This document shows positions 1 to 7,436 of a stretch of DNA of 10,445 nt, in pieces. The DNA comes from Verrucomicrobiaceae bacterium (GTDB taxonomy: Bacteria > Verrucomicrobiota > Verrucomicrobiae > Verrucomicrobiales > Akkermansiaceae): the NCBI GenBank assembly GCA_947372405.1, contig CANBTO010000133.1:1-10445 (forward strand). The letters are read 5' to 3'. Both the position numbers and the translations under genes were made by a program. Position 1 is the first letter of the stretch. Every line of letters begins with the position of its first letter. Below the pieces are notes generated by a model. It saw only the letters and a program-made list of their open reading frames with translations, was not told where the DNA came from and made no database searches.

Positions 1-217
1 AGCGGTTGTCGAAATGGGCGATGGTCAAACGGTCGCTGTTGGCGATGGAGGCATGCAGCAATTCGAGTCTCTCGGCGACGGAAAACGAGTAGCTTTTCGC
101 CGGATTGTTACCAATTGCCACGATCAGGCGGTCGAACATTTCTAAGCCGCGTTCGATCATCCAGAGATGGCCATTCGTGGGTGGATCAAAGGAACCAGCG
201 TAAACCGCAGTGCGCAT
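1..217 (-). CDS. coaD: Phosphopantetheine adenylyltransferase, N-terminal part (runs off left edge)
   Basis: CoaD transfers AMP from ATP to 4'-phosphopantetheine, giving dephospho-CoA, the next-to-last step of coenzyme A synthesis in the cytosol. Only the first 72 codons are inside the window. Residues 8-18 read [11 protein letters not shown], the nucleotidyltransferase signature with the T/HxGH motif (TNGH, residues 14-17) that binds ATP. The following stretch, with a [19 protein letters not shown] segment and an ERLELL helix, also fits the CoaD family. The ATG at 217-215 places the motif at the usual distance from the N-terminus. No Shine-Dalgarno sequence precedes it. It is transcribed away from the neighbouring tRNA gene. 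The family is a confident call; the missing C-terminal half cannot be judged. Confidence 0.93.
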   Translation of the reverse strand, partial: MRTAVYAGSFDPPTNGHLWMIERGLEMFDRLIVAIGNNPAKSYSFSVAERLELLHASIANSDRLTIAHFDNR

Positions 218-301
218 GAGAGGCAGACTAGCGGGAATTTCCCGTGACCGGAACCCTTATTTCATGGGGCGGAAAATAATCGCTCTCGGGTCACGCGGAT
301 T

Positions 302-329
302 TTGACTTTGCAGCGGGCGGCGGTTAAAA
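302..329 (+). promoter_or_regulatory. Candidate sigma-70-type promoter for the tRNA-Arg gene
   Basis: TTGACT at 302-307 is a near-consensus -35 box. TTAAAA at 324-329 follows after 16 bases as a weak -10 box. Transcription would start about 5 bases before the mature tRNA at 342, so the leader would be very short. The -10 match is only partial, so this is a plausible but unproven promoter. Confidence 0.45.
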
Positions 330-341
330 GCTCGTTCCACA

Positions 342-415
342 GCGCCTGTAGCTCAGTTGGATAGAGCACCCGCCTTCTAAGCGGGCGGTCACTGGTTCGA
401 ATCCAGTCAGGCGCA
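342..415 (+). tRNA. tRNA-Arg (anticodon UCU)
   Basis: A full cloverleaf can be folded by eye. The acceptor stem is GCGCCTG (342-348) with CAGGCGC (408-414) and discriminator A415. The D arm is GCTC/GAGC. The anticodon stem CCCGC/GCGGG (369-373 and 381-385) encloses the loop CTTCTAA with anticodon TCT at 376-378. The T arm is ACTGG/CCAGT with loop TTCGAAT. The anticodon reads AGA codons (arginine), and AGG by wobble. The 3' CCA is not encoded, since the next bases are CTT, so it must be added after transcription. The gene stands alone, divergent from coaD and convergent with the transglutaminase operon. Confidence 0.97.
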
Positions 416-433
416 CTTAGCGCCCCCATTGAA

Positions 434-1381
434 TCAGCCCGGAGGCTGCGCAGTGGATGGTGAGGGTGCGGCTGGGTCTGGTTTTACTGGCGCTTCGGGC
501 GGGAGGCGGCGGGTGGTGATGTTGACGCGCAGCGAGCTGCCGATTCCCGAAAGCCCGTTGAAGCCGCCACTCACGGGCATGACGCCGCGTGGATGATGGC
601 TGACGCCGACGGCGATATGACCGGGTCCGACGCGCTTGCCGATGGACGGATCATAGCCAGTCCAACCGCGGTCTGGCAGATAGATTTCCGCCCAGGCGTG
701 GGTGGAGCCGCGGCCGACCCTCGAGTTATCGCTCTCCAAATAGCCGCTCACGAAACGTGCGGGATAGCCGAGCGAGCGGCTGATTTCGATCATCAGGACG
801 GCCATGTCGCGGCAGGAACCGGTGCTGCGCCGCAGGGTTTCCGCCGGAGACTGGACACCGGATTCCTCACGGCGGTTGTAGGCGATGACGCGGTGGATGA
901 GAATGGCCAGATCGTCGAAAATCGCACTGGTTTTACCGGGGGCCGGGGCGAGTCCGGTATTGGCGAACCAGCGCCGGAGTTGGCCGACTTCTGGCGGATA
1001 GATGTATTGCAGATAGGGTGTGGCGGCCAGTTGCTCGATGCCGGCAATCTGTGACGGGTGAGGGATGAAGATGGGAGGCAGTCCGCCCTGCGGCAGAGGT
1101 GGCACGCTGATGACGAATTCACTTTGGATGCGCAATTCGGAAGCGGTGTCCTCGAATACGGCATGAGCGATGGAGTTATCCAGCATGTCGCGATCCCACC
1201 GGATGACGGAGCGCGGCGTGGTCGTTAGACTCATGGAGTGGAGCAGCACGTCATGCCCCTCGCGCGGCCGCAGCACCAACCGGTGTGGGAGAAACTGCAC
1301 CGGCTGTGAATACGTGTAACAGGTCTCGTGGACCAGATGGATTTGCTCCCATGTTTCCGGAGACGCGTCGAAAATTTTCAT
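434..1381 (-). CDS. Transglutaminase-like protein (bacterial transglutaminase-like N-terminal region plus core domain)
   Basis: A 315-residue cytosolic protein of the transglutaminase-like superfamily, whose bacterial members are mostly predicted peptidases or amide-forming enzymes of unknown substrate. Residues about 12-95 resemble the beta-rich bacterial transglutaminase N-terminal region (conserved YxYSxPV and HRLVLRPR segments). The core at about 150-265 holds a complete triad: Cys190 in TGSCRDMAVL, His228 in STHAWAEIYL and Asp244 in GYDPS. The GxGHIAVGVSHHPRGVMPVSG tail is typical of the family. The C-terminus (292-315) is a proline- and alanine-rich tail and probably disordered. No signal peptide or membrane segment is visible. 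The ATG lies 6 bases after the stop of the upstream transglutaminase gene, so the two are co-transcribed and may be translationally coupled. The catalytic family is clear; the substrate is unknown. Confidence 0.9.
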   Translation of the reverse strand: MKIFDASPETWEQIHLVHETCYTYSQPVQFLPHRLVLRPREGHDVLLHSMSLTTTPRSVIRWDRDMLDNSIAHAVFEDTASELRIQSEFVISVPPLPQGGLPPIFIPHPSQIAGIEQLAATPYLQYIYPPEVGQLRRWFANTGLAPAPGKTSAIFDDLAILIHRVIAYNRREESGVQSPAETLRRSTGSCRDMAVLMIEISRSLGYPARFVSGYLESDNSRVGRGSTHAWAEIYLPDRGWTGYDPSIGKRVGPGHIAVGVSHHPRGVMPVSGGFNGLSGIGSSLRVNITTRRLPPEAPVKPDPAAPSPSTAQPPG

Positions 1382-1387
1382 AGGAGC

Positions 1388-2239
1388 TTACAACAACGCG
1401 ATGGCCTCATTTCCCGCGACCAGACTGTCACGGGTCACGGGGATGAAATTGCGGTCCGAGCACTTGCATGAAACGGCGCTGAGGGTCAATTCCGGATTTC
1501 CAAAGAGCGTGCAGACCGCAGCATCCGCAGCATCCCGGCCGGTGGCGATTCTCACCAACCCATTGAGCGGGGCGAGGCGCGTGGGATCGAAGACATACCA
1601 CCAACCGTCGATGAAGGCCTCGAAGCAGGCATGAAAATCCGGCGGATTGAGCTGATAGGCATAGCAGGTGGCATAGCGGGCAGGCACGCTCATGGAGCGG
1701 CAGAAGGCGATGGCGAGATGCGCGAAATCCCGACAGACACCCTGCCGGTCGTGCAAGGTGTCGATGGCGGATGAAGTTTCCCCCGAACTACCGCTGACGT
1801 AGGCGATGTTATCATGTATCCAGTCGCTCACGCCCGAGGCGATCGCATAAGGCGTGGTCAGATGGCCGAAAAATTCCATGGCTTCCTGGCGCAATCTATC
1901 AGACTCGCAATAACGGCTGGGAAAGAGGAAGGGAATCGCTTCGGGACTCAGGCTGCTTGGGCCATCGACACTCAAGGTATGGACCGGCACGATTCTTACC
2001 GTCGTATTAACATCTGCCTGATAGGCAATTTTCACCAATCCCGGATTCCAGATTTTAATCCGTGAAATGCGGTTCATGCCGCCTACAATGGTGAACTCTT
2101 CCGTCGGCACTGGTGGGTCGGTCACCAACGATTCGCTGAAAATTTGCTGCCCCCCGGTTTCAATACATCTCAACGCAAACAAGAAGGTGGCTGGATCTTG
2201 CAAGGTGTAATCCAACTGGCAGGTGACGTGAAATTTCAT
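1388..2239 (-). CDS. Second, distinct transglutaminase-like protein
   Basis: A 283-residue protein from another branch of the transglutaminase-like superfamily than its downstream neighbour. The N-terminal half (1-110) is a beta-rich domain opening with MKFHVTCQLDYTL. The core has Cys169 in QGVCRDFAHLAI, His203 in DFHACFEAF and Asp218 in WWYVFDPTR, so the triad is complete. In this branch I expect HAWFE after the histidine; here the tryptophan is Cys205, which is unusual. The C-terminal segment (GRDAADAAVCTLFGNPEL) also fits the branch. No signal peptide is seen, so it is probably cytosolic. I chose the ATG at 2239 because the family homology begins there; a TTG at 2284 would add 15 residues with no family character. 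The gene lies 69 bases after the PEP carboxykinase stop and 6 bases before the next transglutaminase start. Confidence 0.88.
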   Translation of the reverse strand: MKFHVTCQLDYTLQDPATFLFALRCIETGGQQIFSESLVTDPPVPTEEFTIVGGMNRISRIKIWNPGLVKIAYQADVNTTVRIVPVHTLSVDGPSSLSPEAIPFLFPSRYCESDRLRQEAMEFFGHLTTPYAIASGVSDWIHDNIAYVSGSSGETSSAIDTLHDRQGVCRDFAHLAIAFCRSMSVPARYATCYAYQLNPPDFHACFEAFIDGWWYVFDPTRLAPLNGLVRIATGRDAADAAVCTLFGNPELTLSAVSCKCSDRNFIPVTRDSLVAGNEAIALL

Positions 2240-2240
2240 G

Positions 2241-2306
2241 GGAAAATGGATCGGCGGCGAAGTGCATGATGCGAGACGCCGCAATCTTAGGATAGTTCCA
2301 TTTTCC
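2241..2306 (-). repeat. Nested inverted repeat in the carboxykinase-transglutaminase gap
   Basis: GGAAAATGGA (2241-2250) is perfectly inverted as TCCATTTTCC (2297-2306). Inside it, GCGGCG (2254-2259) is inverted as CGCCGC (2277-2282) around a 17-base loop. On the minus-strand transcript, one outer arm follows the carboxykinase stop by two bases and the other ends one base before the chosen ATG of the transglutaminase gene. Such an RNA hairpin could mask the translation start or tune processing between the two cistrons. There is no U-tract, so it is not a canonical terminator. The function is inferred only from the pairing. Confidence 0.5.
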
Positions 2307-2308
2307 GC

Positions 2309-5300
2309 TCAAACAAGCGCCGGGTCCGCACCGATCATCCCGACGAGGCTGGCGCGGTAGGCCGCCGAGCTGACGTGGGCGAGCGTGGCCTTCGCACGGG
2401 TGATGCGTTCGGGGATGCGCAGACGCTTGAGCTCGCTCTGATAGTTCGGCTTGGTGAGAAAGGTTTCCAGGTAGGCGACGTGGCGTTTCCACAATGCCTG
2501 ATCGACCGTAGCCTTGGCATCGAGCCGGGCTTGATACCAGTCGGAGGCGATGAGCGACTCGCGGGTGAAAAGCACGCGGATCGCGGGATCGGTGATGGTT
2601 TTTCCCTCGTATTCGCCATACGCCATCAGGTGCAGCAGCGCCTTGAGTGGTGGACAGGCGAAGTCGATGCTGCCATCCTCGAAGTAGTTCAATGCCACCC
2701 GGCGCTGAGTCTCGATGATGTTGTCGAGGCCATCGATGAAATCATCCATCGACTGTAGTTCGGGCCGCAGCATGTCCTCGGTGAAAACCGTATCCGCAGC
2801 GGAAAACATCCGGCCGAAGAAGGTTCTCACGAAGCTCTCGGTAATGCGGTAACCGAGGCGACTGGCAGCGATGAGTTTCCCCTCATGCTCAAAGTCCTCG
2901 AGTTTTTCAAGGTAGCCTTTTTTAATCAGATAGTCCGGTTCGCGCTCCGGGATGAACATCCGCGACCAGACCTCTGGGACGAGCAGGCTGATGTCATGAT
3001 CGACCCGGTATTTCCGCCCGATGTGGCCAGCGGCGCTGGTAAATCCGTGATAATTTGTTAGGAGAAATGACACCAGTGCGGCATTGACATCATGGATCGG
3101 TAGGATCGCATTGAACGGTCCTTTGGTTAGGGCACCTTCGCTGCCGGCACCCGTGGTGGATGGGCTTTTACCGGTGAGGGAGGAAATGAAATCCATGAAC
3201 AACTCCGGCAGTTCCTGATAGTGGATCGGATTGTAAACCGCCAGCGCGCGGATGCCGGCAGCCTCGTCTGGCGGGTTGTTGCGACGGCCTGCCAACACCG
3301 AGTTGACGGGCATCGGGACGCCCGCATCGAGTGGCAGACGGCGATAAAGTCGCGCCCCGAGACCCGCCAGATAGACGGAACGCGGGTCTTCGAGGTCGGG
3401 GCGATTTTGCAGGTAGCGAGGATTTTTCGTCGGCTTGCCATCGACGATGCGCGGCTGGTGCGAGCTGACCACGTAGTCCGGCTTGCCGGCTTCGACAAAG
3501 GCGGTTAGAGTTTTCCGCAGCGGCGAGGTGAACTGCTCGAAGCGGATGGCATCCTTGACCATTGCCGCCGCTGTCGGGCGGGCGATGGGTTCGTAGTTGG
3601 AGAAAAACAAGCCACCTTGGCTGAAGTCGCTTTCGGTCTTTTTGTCATAGCCGCGGAGGATGGCGTCGTCGGGGCGCTGGAACAGTCGGTATTCGCAATT
3701 TTTAATGAACTTGAGCGAGGGGTTTTTCACGTCGGGGTGAAGGCCTGTCACGGAAGCGTGCGGCACGACCATTGACGCGCTGATGTCATCCTCGGTCTGG
3801 ACTTTTTTCGCGGGCGCGAAGTCCTTGCGGATGCTGAAGGTGCGCCACGTGCCGTCCTCGCTGAAGCCGACGCGGAGGTATTGGGTGACGAGCCGCTGGC
3901 GGCGGTAAATGAGCTGGCGTCCGGGCTGGCCGTTGATGAGATCCACACTGAAGCGCTTGGTCCAATCGTCGCCCCAGTCGGGTTTATAAAAGCGCTTGAT
4001 GATGAATACGAGGTCGCGCACGGATGAACCGAGGGTGGCGAGCCAGGCATTGTAATCGTCGGTGTAGGCGACGTTAGGGGTCAGCAAGCGGATCACTGAG
4101 CCGAGCGAGCGTTCCGGGCTGAGCAGCGGGCGTCCGGGTTTACCGGGTTCGATGGGCTTGGTATAACGGTTAGAGAAATCGTGATTGATGATTTCCAACG
4201 CGGCATCGAGGTCTTTTTTCAAATCATTAACGATGACCGATGCGGTGATCATCGCGTCTGATAGAGACTTGGAAATTTCCGATTTCCCGCCACCGGAGAC
4301 GGTGCAAGGCTTGTGACAGAAAGTCCCTTCGGCAGCCGTTCCGATGAGCCGCCAGCGCTGTCCGGCGGTGGGCTTGACCATCTCCACCTTGTAGCCAGAT
4401 GGCAGGACGTAGGTGATGCCGGGCTGGAGTTGGATTTGCTGCGGGCCGTCCGCGTTTTCCCACGTCACTGTCTGGTTGTGCAGCTCGATGTGGACATCTT
4501 CCGGCACGTAGAAAATATCGGGAAACTGCTTATCGATGCCGTAGCCCTCGGGCTGAAGTTCGAAAATTTCCGCATAACGTCGGGTGAATCCCATGGCGAA
4601 CTTGTGATCCACCGGCCGCGAATAATCGCTGAGAGAGAAATCTTCGCCGAGGTCGAAGCTGGGAAAGGCGATGGCCCCGCCTGCGTGCTCCTCCTCTGCA
4701 TTGCCAAACAAATTCGCTGCATAGCTGAGCTGGGTTTTCACCTCTTTCTTGCAGTAGCCGTAGTAGTTGTCCGCGATGAGCGTGACGATGATCCCCCGCT
4801 TGTCGCGGCAGGTGATCTTGAACGCGCCGCCGTCATTATAGAGTTCATCCGGCGAGGTCCAACACATGCCCTCGCGCTGCTGGCGCGGTGTGGCATCGGC
4901 GATGTTAGGCAGGCCGAGATCCATCTTCCGTGTAGAGACGAGATGCGGCGCAAGGATGACACAACCGGTATGACCCGACCAATGTTCCGCATCCAGCCGG
5001 GCGTCGTTGTCTGGCAGGAAGGGATCGCCGGCATTGCCGAAAATGCTCTCCACGAAGTCGAGATTGCTCACTAGATTCCCTGGCGCGAAAAAGCGGGTTT
5101 CCATGGTTTTCTCAGGTGCCACTCCCGGCACCTCCGGCGTTAGCACGGGCCGCAACAACAGCGAGACGAAGACCTTGGCAGGATGTTCGCTGGTCCCGGT
5201 GAAGGGCAGCGTCATGATTTCCTCCGGCGGTGTTAGAGCGTGTTTCAACAAACGGGCAAACACACCCTTCGGCACGGCCTTTTTATCGGCGGGGATCGGC

Positions 5301-5791
5301 AAACCACCCTCGGCCACATGGAAGACGCCCTCGGTCGTCCGCCGGTCACTCGCGGGATTGTGACACACGCCCTGATAGACCCGGTAGGAACTCAGGATCG
5401 ACGACTTGAACTCATCCTCATCCGGTGGCAGCGACAACATCCGGGCGATGCCATGCCGCTCCATCATCAGTGGATTGGATGGTAGTAAATGCAGCGTGTC
5501 CGGGAAGACCTCCGCGACAAGTTCCTGACCGAGATAATCCCGCAGGAAGGCGTCGATCGAAGCGTCCGCAGGGCAGAGGTAGTCGGCAAGCAGTCGGGTT
5601 TTTTCCTGGAAATTGGCGATCAGCGAACGTCCGAGATCGAGAAATGGATAGTCCGCTTCATTGCCGACGATCGGATAACCCCGGGCGGCGAGTTTCAGAT
5701 TCACGAATTCCCGCAGGCGATTTTCCTCGGCAGGCGAAGCAATGGCGGGGCCGTTTTCAGTGAAGCCGATTCGATCTTTGAGGTTGGGCAT
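2309..5791 (-). CDS. Probable pyrophosphate-dependent phosphoenolpyruvate carboxykinase (PPi-PEPCK)
   Basis: A 1160-residue cytosolic enzyme predicted to catalyse oxaloacetate + PPi = PEP + Pi + CO2 (EC 4.1.1.38), linking glycolysis/gluconeogenesis with the TCA cycle and anaplerosis without ATP or GTP. The call rests on length and on segments I recall from the PPi-type enzymes of Propionibacterium and Entamoeba: SGHTGCVILAPHL (272-284), ADNYYGYCKKEVKTQ (340-354), EEEHAGGA (366-373), CHKPCTVSGGGKSEISKS (492-509), GRRNNPP (835-841) and TGKSPSTTGAG (873-883). The glycine-lysine segments at 500-505 and 873-878 may bind phosphate. The usual short ATP- or GTP-type PEPCKs are about half this size. 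The ATG at 5791 is fixed by an in-frame TAA five codons upstream. The reading frame is intact throughout, and no membrane segment or signal peptide is seen. It heads the transglutaminase operon and diverges from lipA. The identification is from memory of the family, not a search. Confidence 0.8.
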   Translation of the reverse strand: MPNLKDRIGFTENGPAIASPAEENRLREFVNLKLAARGYPIVGNEADYPFLDLGRSLIANFQEKTRLLADYLCPADASIDAFLRDYLGQELVAEVFPDTLHLLPSNPLMMERHGIARMLSLPPDEDEFKSSILSSYRVYQGVCHNPASDRRTTEGVFHVAEGGLPIPADKKAVPKGVFARLLKHALTPPEEIMTLPFTGTSEHPAKVFVSLLLRPVLTPEVPGVAPEKTMETRFFAPGNLVSNLDFVESIFGNAGDPFLPDNDARLDAEHWSGHTGCVILAPHLVSTRKMDLGLPNIADATPRQQREGMCWTSPDELYNDGGAFKITCRDKRGIIVTLIADNYYGYCKKEVKTQLSYAANLFGNAEEEHAGGAIAFPSFDLGEDFSLSDYSRPVDHKFAMGFTRRYAEIFELQPEGYGIDKQFPDIFYVPEDVHIELHNQTVTWENADGPQQIQLQPGITYVLPSGYKVEMVKPTAGQRWRLIGTAAEGTFCHKPCTVSGGGKSEISKSLSDAMITASVIVNDLKKDLDAALEIINHDFSNRYTKPIEPGKPGRPLLSPERSLGSVIRLLTPNVAYTDDYNAWLATLGSSVRDLVFIIKRFYKPDWGDDWTKRFSVDLINGQPGRQLIYRRQRLVTQYLRVGFSEDGTWRTFSIRKDFAPAKKVQTEDDISASMVVPHASVTGLHPDVKNPSLKFIKNCEYRLFQRPDDAILRGYDKKTESDFSQGGLFFSNYEPIARPTAAAMVKDAIRFEQFTSPLRKTLTAFVEAGKPDYVVSSHQPRIVDGKPTKNPRYLQNRPDLEDPRSVYLAGLGARLYRRLPLDAGVPMPVNSVLAGRRNNPPDEAAGIRALAVYNPIHYQELPELFMDFISSLTGKSPSTTGAGSEGALTKGPFNAILPIHDVNAALVSFLLTNYHGFTSAAGHIGRKYRVDHDISLLVPEVWSRMFIPEREPDYLIKKGYLEKLEDFEHEGKLIAASRLGYRITESFVRTFFGRMFSAADTVFTEDMLRPELQSMDDFIDGLDNIIETQRRVALNYFEDGSIDFACPPLKALLHLMAYGEYEGKTITDPAIRVLFTRESLIASDWYQARLDAKATVDQALWKRHVAYLETFLTKPNYQSELKRLRIPERITRAKATLAHVSSAAYRASLVGMIGADPALV

Positions 5792-5952
5792 GGTGGGCGC
5801 AGGCGGTTAAAAGGTTCTGAGGAGAAATAAGCAAGCTTCAGGCCAGAATGGCGGGCGACCGATACGATTGTAGCGATTATCCCAGCCCAACGATCGCCTC
5901 ATCCCACTTTCCGCTTTCCCGCAAGCGCCTGCGAGACTAGCTTGCCGCCGAA
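5792..5952. promoter_or_regulatory. Divergent intergenic region between PEP carboxykinase and lipA
   Basis: These 161 bases must hold promoters for both divergent genes, but none is clear. For lipA, TTGGGC (5784-5789, inside the first carboxykinase codons) and TTAAAA (5807-5812) are 17 bases apart and share the 12-mer GGCGGTTAAAAG with the tRNA-Arg promoter region; this would give a leader of about 130 bases. For the carboxykinase on the minus strand, TTGCTT (complement of 5829-5834) upstream of the same AT-rich block is a weak alternative. A 6-bp inverted repeat GCAAGC/GCTTGC (5921-5926, 5940-5945) lies just before lipA. All assignments here are tentative. Confidence 0.3.
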
Positions 5953-6963
5953 ATGAGCAGTTGTGGGCCGAAAATGAAGATGGATCCGACCTTGCACCGG
6001 GAAAAAAAGCCGGACTGGATCAAGGTCCGCCTACCGAACAATCCGGCGTTTTGGTCAACAAAATCGCTGATTACCGATTTGAAATTGGTAACCGTCTGCG
6101 AGGAAGCGCAGTGCCCGAACCGCTGGGAATGTTGGGGTCAGGGCACGGCCACGTTCATGATCGCTGGCGATAAATGCACCCGCGCCTGTGGCTTTTGCGC
6201 TGTGAAGACCGCCAGACCCGATGCCTTGGAAGCCGACGAACCCGCCCGAGTCGCCGAGGCCACCCGCCGCATGAAGCTTCGCCACGTCGTCATCACGGCG
6301 GTCGCTCGCGACGACCTACGCGATGGCGGGGCCGAGCATTTTCAGCAAACTATCCAAGCCGTCCGCCAGGCGAATCCGGAAATCATCATTGAGGTGCTGG
6401 TGCCAGATTTCAACGACCGCGACTGGGCGCTCGCGATGGTGATGGATGCCCGCCCGCACATTTTTAACCACAATCTGGAAACCGTCGAACGCCTGACTCC
6501 GCTGGTTAGATCGCGCGCTCAATACCAGCGCAGCCTCACCGTTTTGAAAAAAGCCAAAGCCATGGTCCACGGCAAGGTCGCTACCAAAAGCGGCATCATG
6601 TTAGGCCTTGGCGAGCGCCATGAGGAAATCCTCCGCGCCATGGATGATCTGTTAGCACACGATGTGACCGTACTCACGATGGGTCAATATTTACGCCCGA
6701 CGCAAAAGCACCTGCCAGTCGTCGAATACATCACGCCCGCCGCATTTGAGGATTACAAAGCCATCGCACTTGCCAAAGGCTTCCGCCACGTCGCCAGCGG
6801 ACCGCTGGTCAGAAGCTCGTATCATGCGGCCGATTTCCGCCCGGAACTCGATGTGCTCGAAGCGATCGAGACTGATGTCCGCGCGACTCAGGGACTGGAA
6901 CTCGGACCCGAACACCTGCCATTTCCCGCCCCCAAGGCGGCCCTTGTCCAAGCCCTAGCCTGA
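5953..6963 (+). CDS. lipA: Lipoyl synthase
   Basis: A radical-SAM enzyme that inserts two sulfur atoms into octanoyl chains carried by E2 subunits and GcvH, making the lipoyl cofactor of pyruvate and 2-oxoglutarate dehydrogenases. At 336 residues it has the normal family length. Cys49, Cys54 and Cys60 in CEEAQCPNRWECW ligate the auxiliary, sacrificial 4Fe-4S cluster. Cys75, Cys79 and Cys82 in CTRACGFC form the radical-SAM CxxxCxxC site. RSSYHA at 287-292 supplies the serine that completes the auxiliary cluster. All key residues are present. The start is uncertain: ATG codons at 5953, 5974 and 5980 are all possible, none has a Shine-Dalgarno sequence, and conserved sequence begins only near residue 20. 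It is co-transcribed with the EVE-domain gene 5 bases downstream. No lipB is in view. Confidence 0.97.
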   Translation: MSSCGPKMKMDPTLHREKKPDWIKVRLPNNPAFWSTKSLITDLKLVTVCEEAQCPNRWECWGQGTATFMIAGDKCTRACGFCAVKTARPDALEADEPARVAEATRRMKLRHVVITAVARDDLRDGGAEHFQQTIQAVRQANPEIIIEVLVPDFNDRDWALAMVMDARPHIFNHNLETVERLTPLVRSRAQYQRSLTVLKKAKAMVHGKVATKSGIMLGLGERHEEILRAMDDLLAHDVTVLTMGQYLRPTQKHLPVVEYITPAAFEDYKAIALAKGFRHVASGPLVRSSYHAADFRPELDVLEAIETDVRATQGLELGPEHLPFPAPKAALVQALA

Positions 6964-6968
6964 CCACC

Positions 6969-7433
6969 ATGCGCCACTGGCTGATCAAATCCGAACCCGA
7001 CGTTTTCGGCATCGACCACCTCGCCAAAGTCGGACGCGAACCTTGGAGTGGTGTTAGAAACTATCAGGCGCGGAACTACATGTGGAAGGAAATGAAACCC
7101 GGCGATCTCGCGTTGTTCTATCATTCCAATGCCAAACCGCCGGGCATCACCGGCCTCGCCCGGGTCGTTGGCATGCCCTACCCCGACCCCACGCAGTTTG
7201 ATAAAACCAGCGAATACTACGATCCCAAGTCCAAGCCGGAAGCCCCGCGCTGGTGGTTGACCGATTTCGAATTCGTCGGGAAATTCAAGGCAATGCTCAC
7301 CCTCGAAACGCTCAAGGCCGACCCCGTGCTGGCGGAAATGCTCGTCTGCCAACGCGGCACCCGACTCTCGATCACACCCGTCGATCCCCTGCATTTCAAG
7401 CGTGTCCGCAAACTCGCCGGCCCGGCCCTGTAG
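6969..7433 (+). CDS. EVE-domain protein (THYN1-like)
   Basis: A 154-residue protein consisting almost wholly of one EVE domain, a PUA-like fold that in other members recognises modified bases in DNA or RNA. The family pattern runs from the first residues: WLIKSEPDVF (4-13), WSGVRNYQARNYM (26-38), GDLALFYHSN (45-54), YPDPTQFD (71-78) and YYDPKSKPEAPRWW (83-96). These small solo EVE proteins are widespread and conserved, yet their cellular role in bacteria is unsettled. The ATG follows the lipA stop by five bases (CCACC), so it is the second gene of that operon. The pairing with lipA need not mean a shared function. No signal peptide or membrane segment is present. The family is certain; the ligand is unknown. 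Confidence 0.93.
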   Translation: MRHWLIKSEPDVFGIDHLAKVGREPWSGVRNYQARNYMWKEMKPGDLALFYHSNAKPPGITGLARVVGMPYPDPTQFDKTSEYYDPKSKPEAPRWWLTDFEFVGKFKAMLTLETLKADPVLAEMLVCQRGTRLSITPVDPLHFKRVRKLAGPAL

Positions 7434-7436
7434 CGA

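Noticed and set aside
593..1054. A 153-codon plus-strand open frame opposite the first transglutaminase
   Set aside because: The minus-strand frame carries the complete catalytic triad; this one is its shadow.
4313..5074. A 253-codon plus-strand open frame inside the carboxykinase gene
   Set aside because: It is antisense to conserved carboxykinase segments and has no family character of its own.
434..5791. Reading the carboxykinase plus transglutaminases as a new defence or modification system
   Set aside because: The large protein fits a metabolic enzyme family along its whole length, and nothing around it (no mobile genes, nucleases or toxin-like genes) supports a defence role.
5921..5945. 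GCAAGC/GCTTGC inverted repeat before lipA as an operator
   Set aside because: Six base pairs around a 14-base loop is close to chance level in this composition, and no known regulator site is matched.
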